Assembly: GCF_001403795.1 (NCBI RefSeq)
Contig: NZ_CXSU01000005.1
Location: forward strand, 58,917-122,916
From: Jannaschia donghaensis
GTDB lineage: Bacteria; Pseudomonadota; Alphaproteobacteria; Rhodobacterales; Rhodobacteraceae
DNA length: 64,000 nucleotides
Direction of reading: 5' to 3'
Below are positions 26,791-35,449 of this stretch, piece by piece (position 1 is the stretch's first letter; each line of letters opens with the position of its first letter). Position numbers and translations under genes: made by a program. Under the pieces are notes generated by a model. It was not told where the DNA came from and did not search any database. It was given only the letters and a program-made list of their open reading frames with translations.

Positions 26791-27282
26791 ATGACGACCC
26801 CGACCCCCAACCGCAAGAAAACCGAAACCGGCACAGCTGGCGTGGCGGAAACCCCCGTCGGCGTCGCCTCCACCACGTCGTCCGCGACGGCGCATGTGTC
26901 CGAAGACACCGGGTCCGACCTGAAGGCGAAGGCCAAGGCCGAAGCCGCCAAGATCGCCGACCAAGCACGCGCGGCAGCCGATGCCCGCGTCGAAGACGTC
27001 AAGGGTGAGGCCACGCAACGCATCGATGACACGGCCGCGAATATTCGGAGCGCCGGACGTGAATTCGGCCCCGAAAGCTACCAGGCGCAGGCGGCGGACT
27101 ACCTTGCCGACAACCTGATCGAAGCGGCGGACCGGATCCGCGCGCAGGACCTGGACAGCATTGCGCGCGATGCCACCGATTTTGCCCGTCGCAATCCGGC
27201 CGTCGTTCTGGGCGGTGCCGCCCTTCTGGGCTTTGCCGCCGCGCGTCTGCTCAAGGCGTCGGAAAATGGGGGGCGCGCATGA
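26791..27282 (+). CDS. YqjD/ElaB-like membrane-anchored helical protein
   Basis: 163 aa. AAAGGAGA precedes the ATG. The N-terminal 45 residues are Thr/Ser-rich and disordered. About 45-140 is Ala/Lys/Asp-rich amphipathic helix (KAKAKAEAAKIADQARAAAD), and the C-terminus has one membrane helix (PAVVLGGAALLGFAAARLL). This architecture resembles ElaB/YqjD proteins, which anchor to the inner membrane and in E. coli associate with ribosomes in stationary phase; the relation is by architecture only. It is the first of three overlapping genes, with its stop overlapping the next start (ATGA). Confidence 0.65.
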   Translation: MTTPTPNRKKTETGTAGVAETPVGVASTTSSATAHVSEDTGSDLKAKAKAEAAKIADQARAAADARVEDVKGEATQRIDDTAANIRSAGREFGPESYQAQAADYLADNLIEAADRIRAQDLDSIARDATDFARRNPAVVLGGAALLGFAAARLLKASENGGRA

Positions 27283-27674
27283 CCGACCAATCCTCCAGCC
27301 GCAAAGGCCCGGCGGGATTGATCGGGGATGTGTTGACCCACGTGGCGACACTGGTCCGTAAGGAATTCGATCTGGCCCGTACCGAAATGTCGGAAAATCT
27401 GAACCGCGCTGCTGTGGCCGTCGGCCTGCTGGTCGGGGCGCTCATCGTCGCTCTGGTCGCGTTGAATGTGCTGGCTGGCGCGCTTGTGGCGGGCGTGACC
27501 CGTCTTGGCCTTGAGCCTGGATGGTCCGCTCTGCTGGTCGGGGTCATCTTCGCGGCGGTTGCTGGCGGCATGGTGGCCAAGGGTGTGCGCGATCTGAAGC
27601 TCGTCAGCCTCGCCCCGACGCGCACCGCCAAAAACGTCCGTCGCGACGCCGAAGCCGTGAAGGAGACGTTGTGA
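27279..27674 (+). CDS. Phage-holin-superfamily-like (YqjE-type) membrane protein
   Basis: 131 aa. Two membrane helices (about 46-72 and 82-105) follow an amphipathic N-terminus (LIGDVLTHVATLVRKEFDLARTEM) that is typical of the Phage_holin_3_6/YqjE family. Despite the family name these are chromosomal envelope proteins often next to YqjD-like genes; there is no lysin or phage gene here. It overlaps the previous gene by 4 bp and the next by 1 bp. Role unknown, perhaps membrane stress. Confidence 0.75.
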   Translation: MTDQSSSRKGPAGLIGDVLTHVATLVRKEFDLARTEMSENLNRAAVAVGLLVGALIVALVALNVLAGALVAGVTRLGLEPGWSALLVGVIFAAVAGGMVAKGVRDLKLVSLAPTRTAKNVRRDAEAVKETL

Positions 27675-28579
27675 TGGCCGATCAGATGACATCCGACGAC
27701 ATCGAACGTGACATCGAAAAGGAACGCGTCGCGCTTTCGCGGTCGCTGAACGAGTTGCAGCGCCAGATTTCCCCAGACGCGATCGTCAATCGGGTCAGTG
27801 CCTTGCTGCGCGAAAATGGCGGCGATGTTGCCGACAGCGCCTTGCGTCAGGCACGCGCGAATCCGATGGCGTTGGCTTTGACGGGGGCCGGTGTCGCATG
27901 GCTTTTCGCGGGCCCGGCCAAAAAGGTCCACGATCCCGCATTGCTCACCGATCGGCGTCCCAGTGCGGTGCGCAACCGGCCCCGCGTCGGATACGATGAG
28001 CGTGACTACACGAAGGTGTCGGGGTTTCGCCGAACCCAGCCCGACGAAAGCTTCGAGCGCCGCGTCGCGCGCGCCGAAGATGACACATACGATCCGGCAG
28101 TGCACGCCAGTGCCGTTCCGCCGGCCACGTCCCAAACCCGATCCGCGCGGGGCAAACGCTCCTTGCGCGACCGCCTGATGGAAGGAACCGAAATGATGAC
28201 CGATGCCGCCCGTGACCGCGTGATTGCCGCGCGTGAAGCCGCGATTGCCGCAGAACAACGTCTGGAGGCCCGTGCCCGCGACTACGGCATGGCCGGAAAA
28301 GAAGCCTTCAACAGTCAGCCCCTGATGGGCGCGCTCGTCGCGTTCGGGATTGGGGCGCTTGCCGGTGCCCTGCTGCCGCGCACGCGGACCGAGGATCGCC
28401 ACCTGGGGGCCGCGCGCGACCGCGCCATGATGGAAGCGGAGCGCATCTACCGCTCAGAGGCCGCCAAACTGCGGGCGCAGGCCGAAGCCCTGGCGGAAGA
28501 GACGCTCGATACCGCGGCAAGCAGTTTGAAATCTGCCGCCAAGGATGTCGATGGATCGCCGGAACGATCGGTCAACTGA
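27674..28579 (+). CDS. DUF3618 domain protein
   Basis: 301 aa. The start ATG overlaps the upstream stop (TGATG), which fixes it. The N-terminal DUF3618 segment (MTSDDIERDIEKERVALSRS, then LNELQRQISPDAIVNRVSAL) is followed by a hydrophobic stretch (NPMALALTGAGVAWLFAGP). The middle is a charged, disordered linker with repeated RDRLMEG/AREAAIAAEQRLEA helices. A second glycine-rich membrane helix lies near residue 218-235 (LVAFGIGALAGALLP), and the end is a coiled coil. It completes the YqjD-YqjE-like trio and is followed by a strong terminator. Confidence 0.78.
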   Translation: MADQMTSDDIERDIEKERVALSRSLNELQRQISPDAIVNRVSALLRENGGDVADSALRQARANPMALALTGAGVAWLFAGPAKKVHDPALLTDRRPSAVRNRPRVGYDERDYTKVSGFRRTQPDESFERRVARAEDDTYDPAVHASAVPPATSQTRSARGKRSLRDRLMEGTEMMTDAARDRVIAAREAAIAAEQRLEARARDYGMAGKEAFNSQPLMGALVAFGIGALAGALLPRTRTEDRHLGAARDRAMMEAERIYRSEAAKLRAQAEALAEETLDTAASSLKSAAKDVDGSPERSVN

Positions 28580-28603
28580 TCCGTCGAAAGCCGTGACGAA
28601 ACG

Positions 28604-28635
28604 ACGGCGCGTTCCCTGCGGGGCGCGCCGTTTTT
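28604..28635 (+). terminator. Rho-independent terminator after the DUF3618 gene
   Basis: A perfect 8-bp stem, ACGGCGCG (28604-28611) with CGCGCCGT (28624-28631), a 12-base loop, and a run of five T ending at 28635. It ends the 26.7-28.6 kb operon. Confidence 0.85.
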
Positions 28636-28642
28636 CAATTTA

Positions 28643-28990
28643 TCACCTCCGGGCTGCAATCACCAAAACTTCCACCAGAAAATCGGGACGCGCCAGCTTT
28701 GCCTCCCCACAGGCACGCGCCGGGGCATGACCTTCGGCGACCCAATGATCCCAGACGTCGTTCATTTGCGCGAAATCGGCCATGTCAGCCAACCAGATCG
28801 TCGATTGCAGGATGCGGGTCTTGTCGAGGCCGATCTCGGCCAGAAGCGCGTCGACCTTATTTAGGCAGGACTGCGTTTGCTCGGCGACGGTCGCGCCCTC
28901 GCCGATTTGGCCGGCCAGATATACGGTGTCGCCGTGCTGGACGATCTGGCTCATGCGCGGCGTCGTGTGGTGTCGGGTAATCTCGGTCAT
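28643..28990 (-). CDS. RidA family protein (enamine/imine deaminase type)
   Basis: 115 aa, the normal RidA size. RidA proteins hydrolyse reactive enamine/imine intermediates released by PLP enzymes, or belong to related subgroups of unknown substrate. Visible blocks are MSQIVQHGDTVYLAGQIG, EQTQSCLNKVDALLAEIG, and the C-terminal PARACGEAKLARPDFLVEV. The position equivalent to the RidA Arg105 falls in the PARACGEAKLARP segment, but the exact subgroup is unsure. It is divergent from the rhodanese gene. Confidence 0.9.
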   Translation of the reverse strand: MTEITRHHTTPRMSQIVQHGDTVYLAGQIGEGATVAEQTQSCLNKVDALLAEIGLDKTRILQSTIWLADMADFAQMNDVWDHWVAEGHAPARACGEAKLARPDFLVEVLVIAARR

Positions 28991-29058
28991 CTTGGCCTCT
29001 GGGCATGATTGGATTGAAAGGGTTGCGCGCGGCGAACGGGCGCGTCAACGTCGGTCCC

Positions 29059-29430
29059 ATGAAAACAGCACAAGACATGGTTGCGGCGGCCCGCACGCGG
29101 ATCGAGGAGTGGGACGCGGCGCGATTGAAGGCTTCGCCCGATGCGGTAATCGTGGACATCCGCGACGTCCGCGAACGGGCGAAGGGCAAGATCCCCGGTT
29201 CGGTCCACGCGCCGCGCGGTATGCTGGAATTCTGGTGGGATCCGACATCGCCTTACCACCGTGAAGTCTTTGCCGGACCAGGGCCTTATGTCCTTCAGTG
29301 CGCCTCGGGCTGGCGATCGGCATTGGCTGCGGCCACCTTGCAGGACATGGGTTTCGAGGTGGCACATCTGCGCGGCGGCATGACCGAGTGGATCGAGGCC
29401 GGGGGCCCGGTCGAAGGGCCGGAGGACTAG
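29059..29430 (+). CDS. Rhodanese-like domain protein
   Basis: 123 aa. A single rhodanese domain: PDAVIVDIRDVRERAKGKIPGS at the CH2A-like N-terminal motif, then the active-site loop VLQCASGWRSALAAATL with the catalytic Cys, and HLRGGMTEWIEAGGPV at the end. It moves sulfane sulfur or is a related phosphatase-like sensor; the acceptor is unknown. Start chosen at the MKTAQDM methionine; an upstream ATG at 29005 gives 18 extra residues without domain character. Its stop overlaps the convergent M23 peptidase stop. Confidence 0.9.
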   Translation: MKTAQDMVAAARTRIEEWDAARLKASPDAVIVDIRDVRERAKGKIPGSVHAPRGMLEFWWDPTSPYHREVFAGPGPYVLQCASGWRSALAAATLQDMGFEVAHLRGGMTEWIEAGGPVEGPED

Positions 29431-30350
29431 GGGCCCACCCCCAGAACAATATCGGTCACGAGGCTGTCGAGCGTGACCCCATCGCGTTTCAGGACCACCG
29501 TGCCGGTATGGCGGCCGGCCTGCCACTGCGGATCAGACAGGCGTTGTCCGGCGGCGCGAAACAATTGCGCCTGTGTCCGGTCGAGCGTCACCTCGGTTTC
29601 GAACACGGATTGGCCGTCGGAATCAGTCACGGTCATTTCGATAATGTCCCCCTCTCGACCGCCGAACATATAGGCCCAAAGCACGAGGGCGGGGGCCGTG
29701 ACCGGCAGTGTTTCCGCCTCTGCGGTGCCGTCCTTTATTTGCTGATAGTCGGGAATGGCATCAGCGAAGCCAATCCTGAGAAGCCCGCCCGGTTCGTAAT
29801 CCGGTTCGGCCTGCCAAAGGTCGGCTGTGAAAGGGTCGACGACAGTGCCGTTTTGGCGAACGGTGATATGTACATGTGGAAACTGAGTGCGACCGGTCAT
29901 CCCCATTTCTGCGATGGGCTGACCCACCCGCAAGATGTCCCCCACTGCGACCTGAACGGAGCCGTTGGAAAGATGACAAAGCTGCGTCTCCCAGCCATTG
30001 CCGTGGTCGATAGCAACGCCGTTGCCGCAGTCTTGCCCGTCGGGGAAGGTGCCGTCCGGAACGCCGTCGCGCACCCCGCGCACCCGGCCCGCCGCCGGCG
30101 CGAGGATCGGGACGCCGTCTGTCATCGCCTGCCGGTCCGGAACACGGATGTCGGTGCCCTGATGGCCATCGTAGCTGAGCGGCCCGCCGGTGAAATCGCG
30201 CGCGCCGGGGCCCGGATCGGTATCGACGTACTGCTGGATGAAGCAAGTCTCGCCAAGCGTGCAGTCGAGCGGAAGACAAAGGCGCAGGTCCTGCGCCATG
30301 GCGGCGGTGCCGAAGGCGAGGATCATTGTGAGGGCGGCAAACAGGCGCAT
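29427..30350 (-). CDS. M23 family metallopeptidase (LytM-like), secreted
   Basis: 307 aa. Signal peptide at residues 1-19 (MRLFAALTMILAFGTAAMA). The peptidase domain spans about 50-190, with zinc ligands in YDGHQGTDIRVPD (HxxxD), an active-site block DHGNGWETQLCHLS, and the HxH motif in FPHVHITVRQ. It probably cleaves peptidoglycan cross-links in the periplasm. The C-terminal third is an extra beta-rich domain (SVFETEVTLDRTQAQLFRA, then GTVVLKRDGVTLDS) of unknown role. Paired cysteines near the N-terminus (LCLPLDCTLGETCF) suggest disulfides. Confidence 0.9.
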   Translation of the reverse strand: MRLFAALTMILAFGTAAMAQDLRLCLPLDCTLGETCFIQQYVDTDPGPGARDFTGGPLSYDGHQGTDIRVPDRQAMTDGVPILAPAAGRVRGVRDGVPDGTFPDGQDCGNGVAIDHGNGWETQLCHLSNGSVQVAVGDILRVGQPIAEMGMTGRTQFPHVHITVRQNGTVVDPFTADLWQAEPDYEPGGLLRIGFADAIPDYQQIKDGTAEAETLPVTAPALVLWAYMFGGREGDIIEMTVTDSDGQSVFETEVTLDRTQAQLFRAAGQRLSDPQWQAGRHTGTVVLKRDGVTLDSLVTDIVLGVGP

Positions 30351-30436
30351 CAGATTTCTCCGTATCTCGGGGCCGTCAGGATCGCGGGATTGCAGATGCG
30401 GTCAAGCGACCCTGCGACCTCGGGCGAAGAATAGCA

Positions 30437-30464
30437 AAAGCCCCCGCCGTTGGGCGGGGGCTTT
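30437..30464 (-). terminator. Rho-independent terminator after clpA
   Basis: A perfect 12-bp stem, AAAGCCCCCGCC (30437-30448) with GGCGGGGGCTTT (30453-30464), around a 4-base loop. On the minus strand, the direction of clpA, the stem ends in TTT. It lies 23 bp past the clpA stop and also separates the M23 gene. Confidence 0.9.
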
Positions 30465-30486
30465 CTGGTGACATAACGATCCGATC

Positions 30487-32826
30487 TTACTCGGCCGTCA
30501 GAAGCGGCGGCTTCTTGTTGCTGATCTTGCCGGGACCCGGCTCGGTGATGCGCAGGTCGAGCTTGCCGTCCTTAACGCCTACTTTGACCAGACCGCCCTT
30601 GGCGAGCTTGCCGAACAATAACTCCTCGGCCAGCGGTTTCTTGACGTATTCCTGAATAACGCGGCCCAGGGGGCGCGCACCCATTTTGTCGTCGTAGCCT
30701 TTGTCGGCGATCCATTCAGCCGCTGCCTTGGTCAGCTCGATCGACACGTTGCGATCCAGAAGCTGCGCTTCCAACTGCAGGACGAACTTTTCGACAACCT
30801 GCAAGATGGTGTCCTTCGGCAAGGCCCCGAAGCTGATGATTGCATCGAGACGATTGCGGAATTCGGGCGTGAAGGTCCGCTCGATTGCGGCGGTATCCTC
30901 GCCCTCGCGCTTGGTGCGACCGAAGCCCAGCGGTTCGCGTGCCGCGTCGGACGCACCGGCATTCGACGTCATGATCAGAACGACATTGCGGAAATCGACC
31001 GCGCGCCCGTTGTGATCGGTCAGCCTGCCGTGGTCCATCACCTGCAACAGGATGTTGAACACGTCCGGGTGCGCCTTCTCGATCTCGTCGAGCAGAAGCA
31101 CGCAATGCGGGTTCTGGTCCACGCCATCCGTCAGCATGCCACCCTGATCGAACCCCACGTATCCCGGAGGCGCACCGATCAGGCGCGAGACGGCATGCTT
31201 CTCCATGTATTCCGACATGTCGAAGCGCAGCATTTCAACGCCTAGGGTATCGGCCAACTGCTTGGCGACCTCGGTTTTGCCGACGCCCGTGGGTCCGGCG
31301 AACAGGTAATTGCCGATTGGCTTTTCCGGTTCGCGCAGACCGGCACGGGACAGCTTGATCGCCGACGACAGCGCTTCGATCGCCGCATCCTGCCCGAAGA
31401 CCACGCGCTTGAGCGACGCTTCCAGGTCGCGCAACACTTCGGCATCGTCCTTGGAGACGTTCTTGGGCGGGATGCGCGCGATCTTGGCGACGACATCCTC
31501 GATCTCCTTGGTACCGATGGTCTTGCGACGCTTGCTGTCGGGCACCAACGCCTGCGCCGCGCCAGCTTCGTCGATCACGTCGATGGCCTTGTCGGGCAGT
31601 TTGCGATCGTTGATGTAGCGCGCCGAAAGTTCGACGGCCGTCTTGATCGCCTCGGCGGTGTATTTGATCGAGTGGTGATCCTCGAAATACCCCTTCACAC
31701 CTTTCAGGATCTTGACGGTGTCGTCGACCGAAGGTTCATTCACGTCGATCTTCTGGAACCGGCGGGCCAATGCGCGGTCCTTTTCGAAGTGCTGGCGGAA
31801 TTCCTTGTAGGTGGTCGATCCCATCGTGCGCAGCTTGCCGCCCGCAAGCGCGGGCTTGAGCAGGTTCGACGCGTCCATCGCGCCACCCGATGTGGCACCT
31901 GCACCGATCACGGTGTGGATCTCGTCGATGAAGAGGACGGCGTCGGGATGTTCCTCCAACTCGGTCACGACGGCCTTCAACCGCTCCTCGAAGTCGCCGC
32001 GATACCGCGTGCCGGCCAGCAACGCGCCCATGTCGAGCGAGTAGATCGTGGCCCCGGACAGAACTGCCGGAACGTCGCCCTGCACGATCTTGTGAGCCAG
32101 ACCTTCAGCGATGGCTGTCTTGCCGACGCCGGGATCGCCCACCAGCAGGGGGTTGTTCTTGCGCCGACGGCACAGGACCTGAATCGCACGCTCCACTTCG
32201 TGGCCGCGACCGATCAATTTGTCGACGTCGCCCTTTTCGGACTTCTTGTTGAGATCGACGGTGTATTTCGCCAGCGCGCTCTCTCGGTTTTCGGACGGGT
32301 TGGGACCGCCGGAGGGTTCCGCATCACCAAAGCCGTCGCTCTCGTCTTCCTGACCTTGGAGGGGGCGATTGTCGCCGAATTCTGGGTCCTTGGCGACGCC
32401 ATGGGCGATGAAGTTGACCGCATCATAGCGCGTCATATCCTGCTCCTGCAGGAAATATGCGGCATTCGACTCCCGCTCTGCGAAGATCGCGACCAGGACG
32501 TTGGCACCGGTCACTTCGGTGCGGCCAGACGATTGCACGTGGATGGCGGCGCGCTGGATCACGCGCTGGAAGGCGGCGGTGGGCACCGCTTCCGACCCCT
32601 CGACGTCCGTCACCAGGGTGGAGAGGTCATCCTCGATGAATTCCTCCACGGTTTTCTTGAGGTCGTCTAGCTTTACGCCGCAGGCCTGCATGACGCGGGC
32701 GGCATCAGGCTCGTCTATGAGGACGAGGAGCAGATGCTCCAACGTGGCGAGTTCGTGACGGCGGGCGTTGGCCTGGGCCAGCGCCGCGTGGATGGCTTGC
32801 TCAAGGGTATTCGAGAATGAGGGCAT
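30487..32826 (-). CDS. clpA: ATP-dependent Clp protease ATP-binding subunit ClpA
   Basis: 779 aa. The AAA+ unfoldase that feeds substrates, including ClpS-delivered N-degrons, to ClpP. The N-domain repeat starts MPSFSNTLEQAIHAALAQAN. D1 Walker A is GDPGVGKTAIAEGL, and D2 Walker A is GPTGVGKTEVAKQL with LLLDEIEKAHPDV as Walker B. An acidic linker (EDESDGFGDAEPSGGPNPSE, about 170) precedes D1. Start at 32826 with AGGAGAGCAGG upstream. clpS is not adjacent. A strong terminator follows. Confidence 0.96.
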   Translation of the reverse strand: MPSFSNTLEQAIHAALAQANARRHELATLEHLLLVLIDEPDAARVMQACGVKLDDLKKTVEEFIEDDLSTLVTDVEGSEAVPTAAFQRVIQRAAIHVQSSGRTEVTGANVLVAIFAERESNAAYFLQEQDMTRYDAVNFIAHGVAKDPEFGDNRPLQGQEDESDGFGDAEPSGGPNPSENRESALAKYTVDLNKKSEKGDVDKLIGRGHEVERAIQVLCRRRKNNPLLVGDPGVGKTAIAEGLAHKIVQGDVPAVLSGATIYSLDMGALLAGTRYRGDFEERLKAVVTELEEHPDAVLFIDEIHTVIGAGATSGGAMDASNLLKPALAGGKLRTMGSTTYKEFRQHFEKDRALARRFQKIDVNEPSVDDTVKILKGVKGYFEDHHSIKYTAEAIKTAVELSARYINDRKLPDKAIDVIDEAGAAQALVPDSKRRKTIGTKEIEDVVAKIARIPPKNVSKDDAEVLRDLEASLKRVVFGQDAAIEALSSAIKLSRAGLREPEKPIGNYLFAGPTGVGKTEVAKQLADTLGVEMLRFDMSEYMEKHAVSRLIGAPPGYVGFDQGGMLTDGVDQNPHCVLLLDEIEKAHPDVFNILLQVMDHGRLTDHNGRAVDFRNVVLIMTSNAGASDAAREPLGFGRTKREGEDTAAIERTFTPEFRNRLDAIISFGALPKDTILQVVEKFVLQLEAQLLDRNVSIELTKAAAEWIADKGYDDKMGARPLGRVIQEYVKKPLAEELLFGKLAKGGLVKVGVKDGKLDLRITEPGPGKISNKKPPLLTAE

Positions 32827-32982
32827 CCTGCTCTCCTGCCTGTATGCGACCACGGGAGTATGGCCGCGTTTCTTTAAGTTTTGGTTGTCAGCCGCGTGGC
32901 TTCAAGCTTTTTTCGTGTTCCGTCGCCGTTCCGTGACCGATTGTTGATCGAAGGCGTCGCATTTCGGGCGGCCCGCGCCGCG

Positions 32983-33768
32983 TTAGAAGGCATCCTTCGC
33001 ACGCCGGACAGCGGCGAAGGTGAGTGCGTCGGATTGTCCGGTGGTTCCTGTCGCGTCCTTGAGTGCGGAATCATGCACTCGAAGAAACGGATTGGTCCGG
33101 CGTTCCGTGCCCAGCGTGGACGGGACGGAAGGTTGGCCCTCCGACCGCAGGGCGTCCACCTCGGTCTTACGAGAGATAAGCGCGGGATGATCCGGTTCAA
33201 GGCTGAGCGCGAAGGCCAGATTCGTCTGCGTGTACTCGTGCCCCGAAGCGATCAGCGTATCGTCGGGCAGGTCCGCGAATTGCGACAGGCTTTCGTGCAT
33301 CTGTTCCGCCGTACCTTCGAACAACCGTCCGCAGCCGGCGGCCATCAGGCTGTCGCCGGTAAATGCGATACCGTCGAAGATGTAGGCGATATGGCCGATC
33401 GTGTGGCCCGATACGTCCCAGACGCGCGCGGTCGCCCCCCCGATGTCGATGGTTTGGCCGGCACTGATCCCATGGTCGAGATACGGCAGCCGATGTGCGT
33501 CAGCGGAATGTCCCCAGACCTTTGCCCCTGTCAGCGCGACCAGATCGGCCACACCGTCCACGTGGTCGGGGTGGTGATGGGTCAAAAGGATGTCGGTAAT
33601 CATCCAGCCCCGCGCCTGCGCCGCCGCGTGCAGGGGGGCTGCGCGGGCCGCGTCGATGCACATCACGCGGTCGCCTGCCCGGAACAGGTAGCCGTAGTTG
33701 TCGAGCAGGTCGGGAAAGCGGTCGCGCAGCATCGGCACGACGATCAGGCTGTCGGTCATCTGGGTCAT
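32983..33768 (-). CDS. gloB: Hydroxyacylglutathione hydrolase (glyoxalase II)
   Basis: 261 aa. A metallo-beta-lactamase-fold hydrolase that releases D-lactate and glutathione from S-lactoylglutathione in methylglyoxal detoxification. The binuclear metal motif ILLTHHHPDHVDGV is near residue 53, and later ligands lie in SGHTIGHIAYI and FTGDSLMAAGCGRLFEGT. IASGHEYTQTNLAFAL and the C-terminal HAGH domain (TNPFLRV) complete it. Start at MTQMTDSL (GGAG upstream). It is divergent from a methyltransferase gene. Confidence 0.94.
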   Translation of the reverse strand: MTQMTDSLIVVPMLRDRFPDLLDNYGYLFRAGDRVMCIDAARAAPLHAAAQARGWMITDILLTHHHPDHVDGVADLVALTGAKVWGHSADAHRLPYLDHGISAGQTIDIGGATARVWDVSGHTIGHIAYIFDGIAFTGDSLMAAGCGRLFEGTAEQMHESLSQFADLPDDTLIASGHEYTQTNLAFALSLEPDHPALISRKTEVDALRSEGQPSVPSTLGTERRTNPFLRVHDSALKDATGTTGQSDALTFAAVRRAKDAF

Positions 33769-33824
33769 GGTAATCTCCGCCACTCCGGGTAGCATGACAG
33801 CTAGATGATCAGGGGCAACGTTCA

Positions 33825-34577
33825 ATGCATCTCGACGTGCTGGATTTGCGGCAATTCTATTACCGCACGCGGCTGGGCCGGACCGCACAGAAGGCCGTGC
33901 GCGACCGATTGATTGCTTTATGGCCGGAGGCCAAGGGGCAGACCGTTGTTGGGTTCGGGTTCGCCGTACCCCTTTTGCGGCCTTATCTGGCAGGGGCCCG
34001 CCGGGTGATCGGTCTGATGCCCGGACCGCAAGGTGTCATGCACTGGCCCGCCGGCACGGCCAACGTGTCCGTCCTGGTCGAGGAAACCCTGTGGCCGCTG
34101 GAGACCGGGGCGGTGGACAAGCTGGTGCTGCTGCACGGGCTTGAGACGTCCGAAAATCCCACCGCCGTGCTGGAAGAATGTTGCCGCGTGCTGGGGCCGG
34201 GAGGGCGCGCGATCTTCATCGTGCCCAACCGCTCGGGTCTCTGGGCGCGGCGCGACGGGACGCCCTTCGGCTATGGCCGGCCCTATTCGCTGGGCCAGTT
34301 GGAGGCGCAGGTCAAGAAGGCCGGGCTGATCCCGGAACGTCACGCCGCCGCGCTTTTCGCGCCGCCCAGTGACGGAAAATTCTGGCTGCGGGTCAGTGGC
34401 TGGCTGGAACGGCTGGGTCAGCGGTTGTCGCGGTCCGGCGGCGGCGGCGTGATTCTGCTGGAGGTGTCAAAGCAAGTTCCAGCACGGCCGCGCACCGGTC
34501 TCGCCGCGCGAGTGCGCCAACCCCTGCGCGTGCTGGAAGGCGTGCCCGAGCCTGTGGCGGCAGGGCGCAGCGGTTGA
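33825..34577 (+). CDS. Class I SAM-dependent methyltransferase
   Basis: 250 aa. A Rossmann methyltransferase of the Methyltransf_11 type. The SAM-binding region is around [22 protein letters not shown] (residues 37-58). [41 protein letters not shown] is motif II/III-like (given here only by its key features: a Leu-rich strand followed by the [10 protein letters not shown] post-motif). The substrate is unknown. This gene opposite gloB is a recurring arrangement in Rhodobacterales, from memory. AGGGG precedes the ATG. Confidence 0.8.
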   Translation: MHLDVLDLRQFYYRTRLGRTAQKAVRDRLIALWPEAKGQTVVGFGFAVPLLRPYLAGARRVIGLMPGPQGVMHWPAGTANVSVLVEETLWPLETGAVDKLVLLHGLETSENPTAVLEECCRVLGPGGRAIFIVPNRSGLWARRDGTPFGYGRPYSLGQLEAQVKKAGLIPERHAAALFAPPSDGKFWLRVSGWLERLGQRLSRSGGGGVILLEVSKQVPARPRTGLAARVRQPLRVLEGVPEPVAAGRSG

Positions 34578-34688
34578 CGAATCGCCGCAGCTGACCCGAC
34601 GGTCGTCCTGTTTCGATCTGCGGCGTGATCCGCCTGACCGTTGCCGAGGTTCGGCGCGGGCCATAGTCCTGATCGAAAGATACATCAC

Positions 34689-35153
34689 ATGATCGATATT
34701 CATGAAGCGCGCGCCGACGACCGCGCCGAGATCCTGCGCGTCGCGCAGTCCAGCGGGCTGTTCCTGTCCGCAGAAATTCCAGTCTTCGCCCAAAGCTTCG
34801 ACGCTTGGTGCCCGGGCGACCCGGACGAAGCGACGCTGTGGCTGATTGCCGAAGGCGGGGGCGGCGCGGCGATGGTGACGCCCGAGGTGATGTCCGACAA
34901 TGTCTGGAACATGCTGTTCATCGCCGTGGCGCGGGAGCGGCAGCGACAGGGGATCGCATCGGCGCTTCTCGCCGCGGTCGAAGGGCGGGTCGCGGCGGTC
35001 GGAGGACGCATGATCTTGGTCGATACCGCAGATGCCGACGATTATGTCGCGGCGCGTTTATTCTATGGCGCATGCGGGTATCAGCAGGTTGGACGCGTTC
35101 CGGGGTACTACGGCGACGACGTCGCCCGCATCAGCTTTGCCAAGACGCTTTAG
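34689..35153 (+). CDS. GNAT family N-acetyltransferase
   Basis: 154 aa. The acetyl-CoA site is FIAVARERQRQGIASALLAAVE (Q/R-x-x-G-x-G/A motif, about residues 79-100), followed by ILVDTADADDYVAARLFYGACGY typical of small GNAT enzymes acting on amino groups. Start at MIDIHEARADD. The stop overlaps the convergent membrane protein gene by 4 bp. Substrate unknown. Confidence 0.88.
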   Translation: MIDIHEARADDRAEILRVAQSSGLFLSAEIPVFAQSFDAWCPGDPDEATLWLIAEGGGGAAMVTPEVMSDNVWNMLFIAVARERQRQGIASALLAAVEGRVAAVGGRMILVDTADADDYVAARLFYGACGYQQVGRVPGYYGDDVARISFAKTL

Positions 35154-35449
35154 CCGAGGCGTCGCAACCGGTTGCTTGGCCGGTTGCGACGCAGGCGCAC
35201 CACGATGCTGATGACGCTCACGACGATCCAGAACAGCTGGATCACCAGAGAGGCGGCGTTGAACGACTGGCTCAGCGAGACGAGGACGAGAGAGGCCGCC
35301 GTCAGGTTCATCATGAAATACTTGATCGAGTCGCCCGACAGGATACCCAACGCCAACAGCGCGAACGTCATCATATAGAGAAACGCCCCCGACAGGCCGA
35401 CATGCTGCAGCGTCGGCTCCGGCAGTGCGAATATCATGTCGGTGATCAT
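35150..35449 (-). CDS. CBU_0592-family small membrane protein
   Basis: 99 aa, with three hydrophobic helices (about 20-38, 43-60 and 66-88). The pattern LQHVGLSGAFLYMMTFALL, LTAASLVLVSLSQSFNAASLV and IQLFWIVVSV matches the CBU_0592 membrane family of unknown function. The C-terminus is very basic (RLRRNRPSNRLRRLG), which would be cytoplasmic. Start at MITDMIF, AGGA nine bases upstream; the frame continues further upstream but codes nothing recognisable. Confidence 0.75.
   Translation of the reverse strand: MITDMIFALPEPTLQHVGLSGAFLYMMTFALLALGILSGDSIKYFMMNLTAASLVLVSLSQSFNAASLVIQLFWIVVSVISIVVRLRRNRPSNRLRRLG

Noticed and set aside
27279..27674. Prophage holin
   Set aside because: The family name includes holin, but there is no lysin, portal, capsid or integrase nearby; it belongs to a chromosomal YqjE-type trio.
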